Notes: generated by a model from the letters alone, not told the origin. Numbered from the stretch's first letter, positions 1-15,281 are shown. The stretch is DNA of 64,000 bases from an uncultured Lachnospiraceae bacterium (GCA_947367855.1 CANBFE010000017.1:14270-78269); one strand, 5' to 3'. Program-made: numbers and translations.

Positions 1-69
1 AAACATCTTCTTCCCAAATAAACAACTGTCTTCAAATCTTAAAAAATGTGACATGAATGTTGCAGGGAA

Positions 70-117
70 AAAAGACACCGAGAAAATCATTTTTATCTTT
101 CTCAGTGTCTTTTTCTA
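70..117 (+). terminator. Intrinsic terminator of the gene left of the window
   Basis: Arms 70-85 and 98-113 pair over 16 positions with one C-A mismatch. The right arm runs into a T-rich tail at 109-117. No gene lies between the window edge and this hairpin, so it most likely ends a rightward gene outside the window. Confidence 0.55.
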
Positions 118-173
118 TCTTTATTCTTCCTCATCCTTATTTGAGAATAGAAATTGACAGAAGGTCTTCTCAA

Positions 174-209
174 AATCGGTCAATGGAATTAAAATAAGAT
201 TGACCGATT
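174..209. promoter_or_regulatory. TetR operator (inverted repeat)
   Basis: Perfect 11-bp inverted repeat AATCGGTCAAT (174-184) and ATTGACCGATT (199-209), separated by 14 bp. The spacer holds a -10-like TAAAAT at 190-195, so a bound repressor would cover the promoter. It lies 20 bp upstream of the TetR start. The site is seen directly; autorepression of the TetR-ABC operon is inferred from its position. Confidence 0.75.
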
Positions 210-229
210 CAATTAACGGAGGTTACGTT

Positions 230-841
230 ATGAACGAAAGGTTCTTTTCCCTGTCCGCAGAAAAGCAGAATGCTATCATAAACGCAGGATACCGGGTATT
301 TTCCCAAAACTCCTATAAAAACAGTCCTATGAGTGAGATTGCGGAAGCTGCCGGAATCAGCAAATCCCTGCTCTTTCATTATTTTCACAACAAAAAAGAG
401 CTTTATATGTTCCTGTGGAACAAATGTGCAGAGATGACTATCCAATATATGACAGAATACGGATGCTACGAACAAAAAGACCTGTTTGAAAGCATGGAAA
501 AAGGGATGCAGGCTAAGATGGAAATTATTCGTCTCTATCCTGATATGGCAAACTTCACCATTAAGGCTTTTTATGAAAAGGATGCGGAAATTTCCGCTGC
601 CGTTCAGGAGAGCTACCACAAATACTTTAATCTGAAAGCTGACAAAACACGATTGAACATGGACCCGGAACAGTTTATTCCCGGATTGGATATTCCAATG
701 ATGTATCGTGAAATGTATTTTGCTTCCGAAGGATATATTTGGGAGATGGTTCAACGCGGCAATGTGGACATGGAACAGATGGAAAAGGGCTTTTCAAAGT
801 TGATAAATTTTTGGAAGAGTATCTATCTTCGGAAAGAGTGA
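230..841 (+). CDS. TetR/AcrR family transcriptional regulator
   Basis: A 203-residue DNA-binding repressor. The N-terminal helix-turn-helix is clear (MSEIAEAAGISKSLLFHYF, roughly residues 32-50), followed by the divergent ligand-binding helical domain usual for TetR proteins. The start at 230 is chosen because GGAGG (219-223) sits 7 bp upstream; an in-frame ATG at 200 lies inside the operator palindrome and has no ribosome-binding site. It is the first gene of a three-gene operon with an ABC-2 transporter 6 bp downstream, so it probably controls that exporter and itself through the repeat at 174-209. The inducer cannot be read from the sequence. Confidence 0.92.
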   Translation: MNERFFSLSAEKQNAIINAGYRVFSQNSYKNSPMSEIAEAAGISKSLLFHYFHNKKELYMFLWNKCAEMTIQYMTEYGCYEQKDLFESMEKGMQAKMEIIRLYPDMANFTIKAFYEKDAEISAAVQESYHKYFNLKADKTRLNMDPEQFIPGLDIPMMYREMYFASEGYIWEMVQRGNVDMEQMEKGFSKLINFWKSIYLRKE

Positions 842-847
842 CAGAGT

Positions 848-1729
848 ATGGAAATTATTAAAACAACAAAGCTTACAAAATACTACGGTAAGGCAAGGGG
901 TATCATTGACCTTGACATGACGGTAACACAGGGAGAGTTCTTTGGCTTCATCGGCCCGAACGGTGCAGGAAAGTCCACTACAATCCGAACACTGCTTGGG
1001 CTGATCGCCCCTACCCGGGGCAGCGCAATGATATTTGGAAAAGATATCACAAAAGAAAAGGAATCCATTTTGCAGGATACCGGCTATCTTCCCTCGGAGG
1101 CATTGTTCTATCCGGGAATGAAAGTAAAGGATGCATTGACGCTGTCCGCCGATCTGCGGAAAAAGGACTGTACCGCTGAATCAAAACTTCTCTGTGAGCG
1201 TTTACAGCTAGACATAACCAGAAAGATCGACGATCTGTCTTTCGGTAACAGAAAGAAGGTTGCCATTGTCTGTGCTTTGCAGCATGGGCCAAAACTGCTT
1301 GTGCTGGACGAGCCAACCAGCGGACTGGACCCGCTGATGCAAAAAGAGTTTTTTGACATTCTGCGGGAAAGAAACAAGGAAGGTGCAACTCTTCTCCTAT
1401 CCAGCCATGTTCTCTCGGAAATTCAGCACAACTGCACCCGTGCGGCGATTATCCGTGACGGAAGAATCATAGCATGCAACAGTGTGGACATCCTCTCGCA
1501 GACAAACGCAAAACGCATTACTGTTCACGGTATAGTAGACCTTAAGCAGCTGAACGGTATGCGTGACATAAAAGAAAGGAAAGACTCTGTCAGTTTTCTT
1601 TACAGCGGAGATATGGGCAGCTTACTGCGCACACTGTCTTCAGGCCAGGTTAATGACCTTACGGTTACGGAGCCGGATCTTGAAGAAGTATTCCTGCATT
1701 ATTATGAAAAGGACGGTGATACGGTATGA
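848..1729 (+). CDS. ABC transporter ATP-binding protein
   Basis: A 293-residue nucleotide-binding subunit that should power the permease encoded next to it. Walker A is GPNGAGKSTT (about residues 38-47) and Walker B with the D-loop is LLVLDEPTSGLD. The H-loop histidine is in LLLSSHVLSE. The ABC signature reads LSFGNRKK rather than LSGGQ, a variant common in ABC-2 exporters of the bacitracin/daunorubicin-resistance type. The C-terminal ~80 residues form the usual small extra domain (SVDILSQ...DLEEVFLHYY). The stop overlaps the permease start by ATGA, so the two are translationally coupled. The substrate is unknown; drug or peptide efflux is typical of TetR-linked pairs. Confidence 0.93.
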   Translation: MEIIKTTKLTKYYGKARGIIDLDMTVTQGEFFGFIGPNGAGKSTTIRTLLGLIAPTRGSAMIFGKDITKEKESILQDTGYLPSEALFYPGMKVKDALTLSADLRKKDCTAESKLLCERLQLDITRKIDDLSFGNRKKVAIVCALQHGPKLLVLDEPTSGLDPLMQKEFFDILRERNKEGATLLLSSHVLSEIQHNCTRAAIIRDGRIIACNSVDILSQTNAKRITVHGIVDLKQLNGMRDIKERKDSVSFLYSGDMGSLLRTLSSGQVNDLTVTEPDLEEVFLHYYEKDGDTV

Positions 1730-2511
1730 CTCTTGTAAGACACGAACTGAGGCAAGGTAAAACTTCGTTTCTGATATGGACAGCATCTATTGTTTTCCTC
1801 CTTGCAACCTGCATTTTTCTATTCCCGGAAATGAAGGGACAGATGGACAGTGTTACCGATATATTTGCCTCTATGGGTTCTTTTACCGAGGCATTCGGTA
1901 TGGATCGTTTGAACTTTGGGACGCTCATCGGATTCTACGCTGTCGAATGCGGCAATGTTTTAGGTCTGGGCGGCGCGTTTTATGCCTCTCTCTGTGCCAT
2001 TGGTATTCTCAGCAAAGAAGAAAAAGAAAAAACAGCTGAATTTCTGCTGACTCATCCTATCAGCCGCATCAGAATTGTGACAGAAAAGCTGATTGCAGTA
2101 TTGATACAAATCACAGCTATGAATCTCTTCATCTATGCTGTTTCTGTGGGCTCCATAGCCGCTGTTGGTGAGGCAATTCCCTGGAAAGAAATCAATCTGC
2201 TGCATCTCGCTTATTACCTGCTCCAGGCCGAACTGGCAGGAATCTGCTTCGGTATTTCGGCATTACTCCGCAAAGGAAGCGCAGGTGCAGGACTTGGTAT
2301 TGCCGCAATGATGTATTTTCTGAACCTGGTTGCAAACATTGCCGATGTGGCTGAGTTTTTGAAATACATAACACCGTTTGGATACTGCGAAGGCGCCAGT
2401 ATTGTTTCAGGCGGCAAACTGGACGGTGTAATGATTGCTATAGGTTCAGTCATGGGAATTGGCGGAATCATGATTGCCTATCTGAATTACACAAAAAAAG
2501 ATATACATTAA
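1726..2511 (+). CDS. ABC-2 type transporter permease
   Basis: A 261-residue integral membrane protein with about six hydrophobic segments; the first (about residues 14-34, FLIWTASIVFLLATCIFLF) follows a short basic N-terminus. The pattern and size fit an ABC-2 permease subunit. It overlaps the upstream ATPase by 4 bp (ATGA), which argues for one complex. It is the last gene of the TetR operon and is followed at once by a hairpin. It is transcribed towards the origin, opposite to the replication operon. The substrate is not recognisable. Confidence 0.88.
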   Translation: MTLVRHELRQGKTSFLIWTASIVFLLATCIFLFPEMKGQMDSVTDIFASMGSFTEAFGMDRLNFGTLIGFYAVECGNVLGLGGAFYASLCAIGILSKEEKEKTAEFLLTHPISRIRIVTEKLIAVLIQITAMNLFIYAVSVGSIAAVGEAIPWKEINLLHLAYYLLQAELAGICFGISALLRKGSAGAGLGIAAMMYFLNLVANIADVAEFLKYITPFGYCEGASIVSGGKLDGVMIAIGSVMGIGGIMIAYLNYTKKDIH

Positions 2512-2516
2512 AATAG

Positions 2517-2552
2517 ATACGGTGTAACCCATTTTAATGAGTTACACCGTAT
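2517..2552. terminator. Bidirectional terminator between convergent genes
   Basis: A 12-bp perfect stem, ATACGGTGTAAC (2517-2528) with GTTACACCGTAT (2541-2552), lies between the end of the ABC permease and the end of the leftward beta-galactosidase gene. The flanks are only mildly T-rich, so efficiency is uncertain, but the position suits termination of both genes. Confidence 0.65.
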
Positions 2553-2560
2553 TCTGCAAA

Positions 2561-5779
<3,219 letters not shown>

Positions 5780-8700
5780 TTAAACAAGCTTCAAAGTAAC
5801 AACTTCGTAAGGCTTCAATACCACTGAAATCTCTTTTCCACTGACTTCAGCCTCAGACTCGGTTTCCTCCAAAAGATTACATACATATGCCTTTGTGAAG
5901 TCCGCATCTACCGTAACCTTAGCCCTGGTAAGCGCATTTTCAGATTCATACATACGGAGAATCGTTCCTGTTCCGTCCTCCGCCTTTTTCACTGTCTCAA
6001 GGACTACATTCCCGGCATTTACGGAAGCAAAGCAGAAGCTATCCTTTCCGTCAACGGCACAGGCATTGGTCAACAGAGGCTGGTTCAGCTTATAAGCTTC
6101 CTTCACAGTGCCGGCTGCCCTCCATCCTTCCGCATGAGGATACAGCGCATAAGTGAATACATGCTCCTCCTGGTCCGTTACAGGATTGGGCTCAATACCG
6201 GATTTGATCAGGGTGAGAGCCATATTGCTGTCCTTTACGGAATGGCCGTATTTGCAGTCATTCAGCAGGCTGACGCCGTAATGTCCCTCTGAGAGATCAA
6301 TCCACTTCTGGCCGCAGCTCTCGAACCTTGCCACATCCCAGCTGGTATTTGTATGCACCTTTCTGGTCAGGTTACCGAACTGGATATCAAAAGTAGCCTC
6401 ATCCGTATGCACTGCCACAGGGAAATGCACTTTCAGCAGCGTCTGATGCTCCTTCCAGTCCACATGGGTCTGGAACTCGATTCTTCTCTGATCCGCATAG
6501 AAAATAATCTTCTGGGTAAAGGTGGAATTGCTTTCCTTTCTGGTGATCTCCAGAACTGCGCGGACACTTCCAACCTCTGTCCACTTCATGCTCTCCACAT
6601 TGCCCACATGCCAGCTCTTTTCCGTATAATAAATGTCGATATCCCAGTTATCAAAATAAATGGGCTTATCCTCATACATACACATATGGTTCAGGGTCTT
6701 TCCGGGCTGTACGATCTCACGGTCATTTTCCTTGTCATAAATCCGGTCAAACTCACCGTTTTCATCCAGATGCACTGTATAGAAAGGCGTCTCCAGGGTA
6801 TAATCATCCACCAGAGTAAAGCTCTGCTTCTGCTGGGCCTTTCCTTCCCCTCTGCGGAATCTGCGGTATCCCTTGGAAGGAATATTGCGCACAAACGCTG
6901 CCGCTCCTTCCTCCGTTTTCTGCAGCGGATACTGATTTCCCTCTTCGTCTGTCAGGTAATCGGCATCACAGTTTTCCAGAATTACCACGTCATCCCTGAT
7001 ACTTCCCGTGGTATTCATAACCAGAACACCTTCGCCATCCCCGGCCAAAGCCTTTATCCTTTCTTTGGAAAGGTTTCCGATCTCTTCCTTCAGTTGGGCA
7101 TACTCCTCTTTTGTCACTTCATAAACCTTATGAATGGAGGAGCCGGGAAGAATGTCATGGAACTGGTTAATTAATGTCTTCTTCCACATGGCGTCAAGTT
7201 CTTCCGTGGGATAGGCCAGAGTATCCTGAGCCAGTACCGACAGCAGTTCCAGATCCATCAGGCCCAGTTCGGTCTTACGGTTGGAACGCTTGTTGCGGCC
7301 CATGGATGTAAGAGTTCCCCTGTGATACTCAAAATAGAGCTCTCCTTCCCACACAGGAAGTCTTCTGTTGTCCTTCACCCTCTCATTGAGTTCGTCAAAG
7401 AATACACCTGCAAATTCCTGACGCACCATGGGAATACCCTTCACACCCTTTTCCATACGGATGGAAGTCTCAATCATTGACCTGGTAGGACCGCCGCCGC
7501 CGTCACCGAAGCCATAGCTGATCAGAATATCATTATTGATATCCTTATTCTGATAACGCATCCATCCTCCCATTATGGAATCCGGATGCAGCCTTCCGTT
7601 ATAAGTGGTAAAGAAATTGCTCACAGGCTGTCCCACATCCAAAGTAGTAATCAGATGGGTCAGCACTTCGCTTCCGTCGATTCCCCTCCATCTCATGGTG
7701 TCATAGGGAACCTTGTTAAACTGATTCCATGCCAGTTTTGTGGTCATAAAGTAATCAATGCCGCACTTTTTCATGATCTGGGGCAGCGCGCCTGTATAAC
7801 CGAACACATCCGGCAGCCACAGAATCCTGTTATCCACGCCAAACTCTTCTTTGAAGAACCGTTTCCCGTGCATAAACTGACGTACCAGTGATTCCCCGGA
7901 GGTCAGGTTGGTATCTGCTTCCACCCACATACCGCCTTCCGGCTCCCAACGTCTCTCTTTTACCCTCTCTTTTACCTTTGCATAGAGTTCCGGATAGCGT
8001 TCCTTCAGGAATGCATAGAGCTGGGGCTGACTGGACATGAAACGGTAATTGGGATATTCCTCCATCAGTTTCAGCACTGTGGCAAAGCTTCTGCCGGTCT
8101 TCTCCCGGGTCTGCTCCACAGTCCACCACCACGCCACATCAATATGCGTATGTCCGATACAGGTGGCTATCACATCCTTATATCCCGCCATATCGGAATA
8201 CAGGGCCTTATCAATGTAGTCCGAAGCTTTCTTCAAACTGGCATAAAATTCCTCCGAATAAGGAGTCCGCAGATCAAGGAGATTCACCGTATTGTTGAGA
8301 ACCGTCTCTATATCCTTTCTGTTCTTGTCATCCTCATCCATTCTGCCAAAAGCGGACACAGGTACCCACAGATCATAATAAAGCTTTGTGATATCCGCGT
8401 CCATCTCGCACATATCCACATACAGATTGAACTCACTGTGCAGGGTTCCTGTATAAGCCTGCAGTTCCACTACAAGCTCCTCTCCTGCCACGGCCTTCTC
8501 ACGCAGAAATACCTCCTTGTGGTTCATGTCGATACCCTGTGTGGCCACACCGTTTATAAACAGGAGAAACTGGGGATTCTTAGCGTCATCCCATTCATTG
8601 ATATTTGTCCTGACAAACATCCACAGCCTTTTTCCGTCCAGCTCCTGGGGTACCTTGTACACAGTTTTGAACCAGTAATGACGGTCCGGACCATACCAAT

Positions 8701-8872
8701 GCATATTTTTTCCGTCGAAATCCTTCCACTCCGCACTGTCGGCTTCTACATCCTCAGGATGTATGTAATTGCCCTCCTTGTACTTCCAGTCCGTCACAGT
8801 GAATGTCTGCTTTTTCTGGAGCTTTCTCAGCTCATTACAGATTACATTGATCCTTTTGTCTAAAAATCTCAT
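5780..8872 (-). CDS. Alpha-mannosidase, glycoside hydrolase family 38
   Basis: A 1030-residue cytoplasmic enzyme that removes alpha-linked mannose from oligosaccharides by a retaining, zinc-dependent mechanism. Visible features: N-terminal beta-rich domain (1-230), the catalytic barrel opening with GHTHIDVAWWW (zinc ligands His241 and Asp245), the nucleophile Asp355 in LWLPDVFGYTG, then the three-helix bundle and large C-terminal beta-sandwich domain. Length and motif order match bacterial GH38 enzymes. The start at 8872 has a strong AAGGAGG about 4 bp upstream. It lies directly downstream of gyrA but behind a terminator, so it probably has its own promoter. With lacZ it suggests breakdown of host N-glycan or plant mannoside fragments. 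Confidence 0.95.
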   Translation of the reverse strand: MRFLDKRINVICNELRKLQKKQTFTVTDWKYKEGNYIHPEDVEADSAEWKDFDGKNMHWYGPDRHYWFKTVYKVPQELDGKRLWMFVRTNINEWDDAKNPQFLLFINGVATQGIDMNHKEVFLREKAVAGEELVVELQAYTGTLHSEFNLYVDMCEMDADITKLYYDLWVPVSAFGRMDEDDKNRKDIETVLNNTVNLLDLRTPYSEEFYASLKKASDYIDKALYSDMAGYKDVIATCIGHTHIDVAWWWTVEQTREKTGRSFATVLKLMEEYPNYRFMSSQPQLYAFLKERYPELYAKVKERVKERRWEPEGGMWVEADTNLTSGESLVRQFMHGKRFFKEEFGVDNRILWLPDVFGYTGALPQIMKKCGIDYFMTTKLAWNQFNKVPYDTMRWRGIDGSEVLTHLITTLDVGQPVSNFFTTYNGRLHPDSIMGGWMRYQNKDINNDILISYGFGDGGGGPTRSMIETSIRMEKGVKGIPMVRQEFAGVFFDELNERVKDNRRLPVWEGELYFEYHRGTLTSMGRNKRSNRKTELGLMDLELLSVLAQDTLAYPTEELDAMWKKTLINQFHDILPGSSIHKVYEVTKEEYAQLKEEIGNLSKERIKALAGDGEGVLVMNTTGSIRDDVVILENCDADYLTDEEGNQYPLQKTEEGAAAFVRNIPSKGYRRFRRGEGKAQQKQSFTLVDDYTLETPFYTVHLDENGEFDRIYDKENDREIVQPGKTLNHMCMYEDKPIYFDNWDIDIYYTEKSWHVGNVESMKWTEVGSVRAVLEITRKESNSTFTQKIIFYADQRRIEFQTHVDWKEHQTLLKVHFPVAVHTDEATFDIQFGNLTRKVHTNTSWDVARFESCGQKWIDLSEGHYGVSLLNDCKYGHSVKDSNMALTLIKSGIEPNPVTDQEEHVFTYALYPHAEGWRAAGTVKEAYKLNQPLLTNACAVDGKDSFCFASVNAGNVVLETVKKAEDGTGTILRMYESENALTRAKVTVDADFTKAYVCNLLEETESEAEVSGKEISVVLKPYEVVTLKLV

Positions 8873-8959
8873 TTTACCTCCTTTTTACGGCCTTTCTCCG
8901 CCGATTCTTTTATTATGGATTTGATTTTGATTTTTATACTTTTTATCTCGTCACGCGCT

Positions 8960-8998
8960 ATTTTATCATATATAGAAAAATAAGCAATAGCATTTCAA
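8960..8998 (-). promoter_or_regulatory. Possible promoter for the alpha-mannosidase gene
   Basis: In the 225-bp AT-rich gap between gyrA and the mannosidase, the minus strand has TTGCTT (8982-8987), a 16-bp spacer and TAAAAT (8960-8965). A TTGAAA at 8993-8998 is an alternative -35. The gap is too AT-rich to choose with confidence. Confidence 0.3.
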
Positions 8999-9035
8999 CA
9001 AATTTTTTCCAAAAAAATAGTCATATTATACAAAT

Positions 9036-9063
9036 ATAGAGAAGGAAACATTTCCTTCTCTAT
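9036..9063 (-). terminator. Terminator at the end of the gyrA operon
   Basis: A 13-bp perfect inverted repeat, ATAGAGAAGGAAA (9036-9048) with its complement at 9051-9063, 35 bp beyond the gyrA stop. On the minus strand it is followed by ATTTGTATAAT, a moderately T-rich tail. It should end the dnaA-gyrA transcript. Confidence 0.65.
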
Positions 9064-9097
9064 TTATTTCTTTTTTCTTAAAAATCTGTAAATTATG

Positions 9098-11698
9098 CTA
9101 TTCCATACTCTCCTCATCGCTGTCCGCAAAATCCGTATCTTCAGATTCTGTTGCTTCTGTTTCCTTATCTTCCGTCTCTTCTTTTGCTATCTCTTCCAGG
9201 GCATCTTCCAGATTGTCAAATTCCTGCTCGCCATTGGAAATCTTCTCCCTCACCTTGGCGATCTTGGCAATCTTCACACCCTCCTCCAGGTCCATCATCT
9301 TTACACCGGAAGTAACCCTGCCCAAAGTAGAGATATCCTGCATTCTCAGCTGTATGATAATTCCTTCCGTGGTGATCATCATAATCTCATTTTCATCCAC
9401 CACAGCCTTGATTCCTACCACGCACCCTGTCTTTTCGGTGACCTTATAGCACTTGATTCCCTTTCCTCCACGGTTCTGAACATTGAATTCATTCATATAA
9501 GTGCGCTTGCCCAGACCGTTCTCAGAGACAATAAGCAGGGAATCTCCCTGACTCTGCAGCTGCATCCCTATGATTTCGTCCCCGTCGGACAGGTTCATTC
9601 CTATCACACCCATGGAACTCCGTCCTGTCCCTCTTACATCCGTCTCTCTGAATCTGATGCAGATTCCCTGCTTTGTCACAAGGAAAATCTCACTGTTTTT
9701 CTCCGTCACCTTCACTTCTATCAGCTCGTCGTCATCCTTGAGATTAATCGCAGTAAGCCCTTTTTTCCTGATATTGGAGAATTCCATCAGGGAAGTCTTT
9801 TTTACAATTCCCTTCCTTGTCACCATGAAGAGATTCTTGTCGTCATCATACTCCTTAATGGGTATCATGGCTGTAATTTTCTCCTCCGGTGCCAACTGCA
9901 GAAGATTCACAATGGCTGTTCCCCTGGCCGTTCTTCCCGCTTCCGGAATCTCATAGGCCTTCAGTCTGTAAACTCTTCCAAGACTGGTAAAGAAGCTCAG
10001 ATAATGATGGGTGGTTGTCATCAGCAGGTCCTCGATATAATCGTCATCAATGGTCTGCATTCCCTTGATTCCCTTTCCGCCCCGGTTCTGTGCCTTGAAA
10101 TTATCCACAGTCATACGCTTTATGTAACCCATGTCTGTGAGGGCTATGACAGTATTTTCGTTTGGAATCATATCCTCCAGGGAAATGTCCGATTCGTCAT
10201 ATCCGATTTTGCTCCTTCTGTCATCCCCGTATTTGTCGGAAATCTCCAAAATCTCTTCTTTTATCACACCCAGTAAAAGTTTCCTGTCTGCCAGAATTCT
10301 CTTCAGCTCTGCTATTTTGATCTGCAGCTCCTGATGCTCGTTTTCCAGCTTCTCCCTTTCCAGACCGGTGAGCGCGCGCAGACGCATATCCACAATAGCC
10401 TGGGACTGGGCATCGGAGAGCTCAAAACGTTCCATCAGCCTTTCCCTGGCAATCTGCGTATTCCGGCTGCTGCGTATAATGGAGATGACTTCATCTATAA
10501 AATCAAGAGCCTTCAACAGACCCTGTAAAATATGGTCTCTCTCCTCGGCTTTGTTCAGATCATACTTTGTCCTTCTGGTGACTACATCCTCCTGATGACG
10601 CAGGTAATGCTTCAGCATCTCCAGAAGATTCATCACCTTTGGCTGTTGGTTCACCAGGGCAAGCATAATCACACCGAATGTATCCTGAAGCTGGGTATGC
10701 TTGTAAAGCTGGTTCAGTATCACATTGGCATTGGCATCCTTGCGGAGTTCAATGACTACCCTGATGCCCTCTCTGTTGGACTCATCACGGATATCCGTAA
10801 TCCCGTCCACTTTTTTCAGTTTTACCAGTTCCGCTATTTTAATGATCATATTAGCCTTATTTACCATATAAGGCAGTTCCGTTACAATGATCTGGCTCTT
10901 GCCGTTGGGCAGTGTCTCTATATCGGTGACGGCGCGCACCACCACCTTGCCCCTTCCTGTTCTATAGGCCTCGGTACAGCCCCTGGTACCCAGAATGATG
11001 CCTCCTGTAGGAAAATCCGGCGCCTTCACAAGAGGAAGAATCTCATCCATGGAGGTTTCCCTGTTTTCCTCCACAATATTATCAATAATCCTGACAATGG
11101 CAGCCACCACTTCCCTTAGATTATGGGGCGGAATATTGGTGGCCATTCCCACTGCGATTCCAGTGGTACCGTTTACCAGAAGATTCGGATACCTGCTGGG
11201 AAGGACTGTGGGCTCTTTTTCCGTATCATCGAAATTTGGTACAAATTCAACCGTATCCTTGTTTATATCCGCCAACAGCTCCATGGAAATTTTGGAAAGC
11301 CTGGCCTCTGTATAACGCATGGCTGCAGCTCCGTCACCGTCCATGGACCCGAAATTACCGTGACCGTCCACCAACGGATACCTTGTGGACCATTCCTGTG
11401 CCATATTTACCAGAGCCCCATAAATGGAACTGTCCCCATGGGGATGATATTTACCCATGGTATCACCTACGATACGGGCGCTTTTACGATGAGGCTTGTC
11501 AGGACCGTTGTTCAGCTCAATCATGGAATACAGAACTCTTCGCTGAACCGGCTTCAGACCATCCCTTACATCCGGAAGAGCCCTGGCAGCTATGACGCTC
11601 ATGGAGTAGTCAATATAGAAGGACTCCATTTTCTCTTTCAGATCCACTTCTTCAATCTTATCCAACTCCGGCTTGTTGTCAAATATATCATCCCTCAT
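9098..11698 (-). CDS. gyrA: DNA gyrase subunit A
   Basis: An 866-residue breakage-reunion subunit of gyrase, forming A2B2 with GyrB and introducing negative supercoils. The catalytic tyrosine is Tyr129 in [11 protein letters not shown]. The quinolone-resistance region reads [15 protein letters not shown], with Ser90 at the E. coli Ser83 position and Gly94 at the Asp87 position. The C-terminal beta-pinwheel carries the GyrA box [10 protein letters not shown], and a second related motif [10 protein letters not shown] occurs further on. The protein ends in an unusually acidic tail (about 35 residues rich in Glu, Asp, Thr and Ser). It lies 35 bp downstream of gyrB and is the last gene of the origin-left operon. 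Confidence 0.98.
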   Translation of the reverse strand: MRDDIFDNKPELDKIEEVDLKEKMESFYIDYSMSVIAARALPDVRDGLKPVQRRVLYSMIELNNGPDKPHRKSARIVGDTMGKYHPHGDSSIYGALVNMAQEWSTRYPLVDGHGNFGSMDGDGAAAMRYTEARLSKISMELLADINKDTVEFVPNFDDTEKEPTVLPSRYPNLLVNGTTGIAVGMATNIPPHNLREVVAAIVRIIDNIVEENRETSMDEILPLVKAPDFPTGGIILGTRGCTEAYRTGRGKVVVRAVTDIETLPNGKSQIIVTELPYMVNKANMIIKIAELVKLKKVDGITDIRDESNREGIRVVIELRKDANANVILNQLYKHTQLQDTFGVIMLALVNQQPKVMNLLEMLKHYLRHQEDVVTRRTKYDLNKAEERDHILQGLLKALDFIDEVISIIRSSRNTQIARERLMERFELSDAQSQAIVDMRLRALTGLEREKLENEHQELQIKIAELKRILADRKLLLGVIKEEILEISDKYGDDRRSKIGYDESDISLEDMIPNENTVIALTDMGYIKRMTVDNFKAQNRGGKGIKGMQTIDDDYIEDLLMTTTHHYLSFFTSLGRVYRLKAYEIPEAGRTARGTAIVNLLQLAPEEKITAMIPIKEYDDDKNLFMVTRKGIVKKTSLMEFSNIRKKGLTAINLKDDDELIEVKVTEKNSEIFLVTKQGICIRFRETDVRGTGRSSMGVIGMNLSDGDEIIGMQLQSQGDSLLIVSENGLGKRTYMNEFNVQNRGGKGIKCYKVTEKTGCVVGIKAVVDENEIMMITTEGIIIQLRMQDISTLGRVTSGVKMMDLEEGVKIAKIAKVREKISNGEQEFDNLEDALEEIAKEETEDKETEATESEDTDFADSDEESME

Positions 11699-11733
11699 AT
11701 ATATCCTCTTTCACACCATTTCATAAACATGCA

Positions 11734-13860
<2,127 letters not shown>

Positions 13861-13924
13861 TCACTCTCGAAACCTGCCTCCCCTATTACCTGTGTTCTCT
13901 CCTGCAGACCCCCCTTATCCTCCT

Positions 13925-15031
13925 CTACTCCTGTTCTGCGTTCTCCGTACTCATACAGGTTACACTTCCTTCCTCCACTTTATAAACTCTGTTTAATTCA
14001 AAGCGGTGGTTCACAAATTCTTCCAAACCCGTACATGTGATTATAGTCTGTATCTCCCCAATACTGTTAAGCAGATAATTCTGTCTGTTGGAATCCAGCT
14101 CGGACAGAACATCGTCCAACAGCAGAATCGGATTGTCTCCGGTTATCTTCTTTACAAGTTCTATCTCTGCAAGCTTCAGGGACAGGGCAGCTGTTCTCTG
14201 CTGTCCCTGGGAACCGTATTTTCTGATATCCACATCCCCCACCAGAAAGGAAAAATCATCCCTGTGGGGTCCTGCCGAGGTCATCCTGGCTTTGATATCC
14301 CTGTCCCGGGCTGCTCTGAGTTTGCCTTCAAACTCCCCTATGTCCACATCCGGCTCATACCGAATGGTCAGCTCCTCCCTGTCCCCGGAAAGCTTTTTGT
14401 GAATGCCGTATATAATCTCATTCAGCTGTTCCACAAACAGAATTCTTCTTTCCATGATTCTGCTTCCGAAGGACAAAAGCTGCATATCCCAGATATCAAG
14501 AGTCTCTCTCAGATCAGGACTCATATACATGTCTTTCAAAAGCCTGTTTCTCTGATTAATGATCCTGTTGTAATGATTGAGATTGTAAAGGTAAAAGCTG
14601 TCCAGCTGGCAAAGCTCCATATCCACAAAGCGTCTCCGCTCCGCCGGTCCGTTTTTTATGATTCCCAGGTCCTCCGGAGAGAAAAACACAATATTGCACA
14701 GACCCATGAGATCTGCAGCCTTCTTAATCTTCTGGCCGTCTATGGCGATTCCCTTTGACCTGCTTTTCCTCAGATGCATGTCAATCCTTGTCTCCACGCC
14801 TTCCTTTTCCAGATAAGTCCTGATATGCCCTTCTTCCCTGTCAAAATGAACGATTTCCCTGTCCTTGCTTCCCCTGTGTGACTTTGTTGTCGCCGACAGA
14901 AAAATGGCTTCCAGAATATTTGTCTTTCCCTGGGCATTGTCTCCGTACAGAATGTTTGTCCCTCTGTCAAACTTCATGACAAGAAAATCATAATTTCTGT
15001 AGTCTGCCAGTTCTATGGATTTGATAATCAT
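13925..15031 (-). CDS. recF: DNA replication and repair protein RecF
   Basis: A 368-residue SMC-like ATPase that helps load RecA at gaps and stalled forks. Walker A is GDNAQGKTNILEA near residues 35-47, the ABC-like signature is YGSQGQQRTAALSLK, and Walker B is PILLLDDVLSELD. Length is normal for the family. It lies 13 bp after the S4-domain gene and upstream of gyrB, the standard Firmicutes order. No strong Shine-Dalgarno is seen at the start, so translation may be coupled to the gene before it. Confidence 0.97.
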   Translation of the reverse strand: MIIKSIELADYRNYDFLVMKFDRGTNILYGDNAQGKTNILEAIFLSATTKSHRGSKDREIVHFDREEGHIRTYLEKEGVETRIDMHLRKSRSKGIAIDGQKIKKAADLMGLCNIVFFSPEDLGIIKNGPAERRRFVDMELCQLDSFYLYNLNHYNRIINQRNRLLKDMYMSPDLRETLDIWDMQLLSFGSRIMERRILFVEQLNEIIYGIHKKLSGDREELTIRYEPDVDIGEFEGKLRAARDRDIKARMTSAGPHRDDFSFLVGDVDIRKYGSQGQQRTAALSLKLAEIELVKKITGDNPILLLDDVLSELDSNRQNYLLNSIGEIQTIITCTGLEEFVNHRFELNRVYKVEEGSVTCMSTENAEQE

Positions 15032-15044
15032 GTTTTTACCGTCT

Positions 15045-15254
15045 TTACGCTTCTATTTTGACGCTTTCCCCTTTATATTCCACTATGTCACCGTCCACAA
15101 GCTTCTTTCCCCTGCGGGTCTCGATACAGCCGTTTACTTTTACAAGACCGTCCTGTATCACTATCTTAGCCTCCACGCCGGAACCTGTCATTCCGGCAGC
15201 CTTCAGGGCCTGGCCAAGTTTAATATGATCTTCCCTTAAATGGATTACCTGCAT
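15045..15254 (-). CDS. yaaA: S4-domain RNA-binding protein (YaaA of B. subtilis type)
   Basis: A 69-residue protein made almost entirely of one S4 RNA-binding fold (GQALKAAGMTGSGVEAK ... GLVKVNGCIETRRGKKL ... GDIVEYKG). This small gene sits between dnaN and recF in many Firmicutes and is associated with the ribosome. An in-frame GTG at 15263 would add three residues, but the TGAGG motif is then only 2 bp away. With the ATG at 15254 the spacing is about 10 bp, so that start is preferred. It is in the dnaA operon. Confidence 0.9.
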   Translation of the reverse strand: MQVIHLREDHIKLGQALKAAGMTGSGVEAKIVIQDGLVKVNGCIETRRGKKLVDGDIVEYKGESVKIEA

Positions 15255-15281
15255 TTGTTCCACACCTCAGACTTTCTTTCC

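Noticed and set aside
9095..10276. Open frame of about 390 codons on the plus strand opposite gyrA
   Set aside because: It mirrors the gyrA coding strand, has no ribosome-binding site, and its composition is that of a shadow frame.
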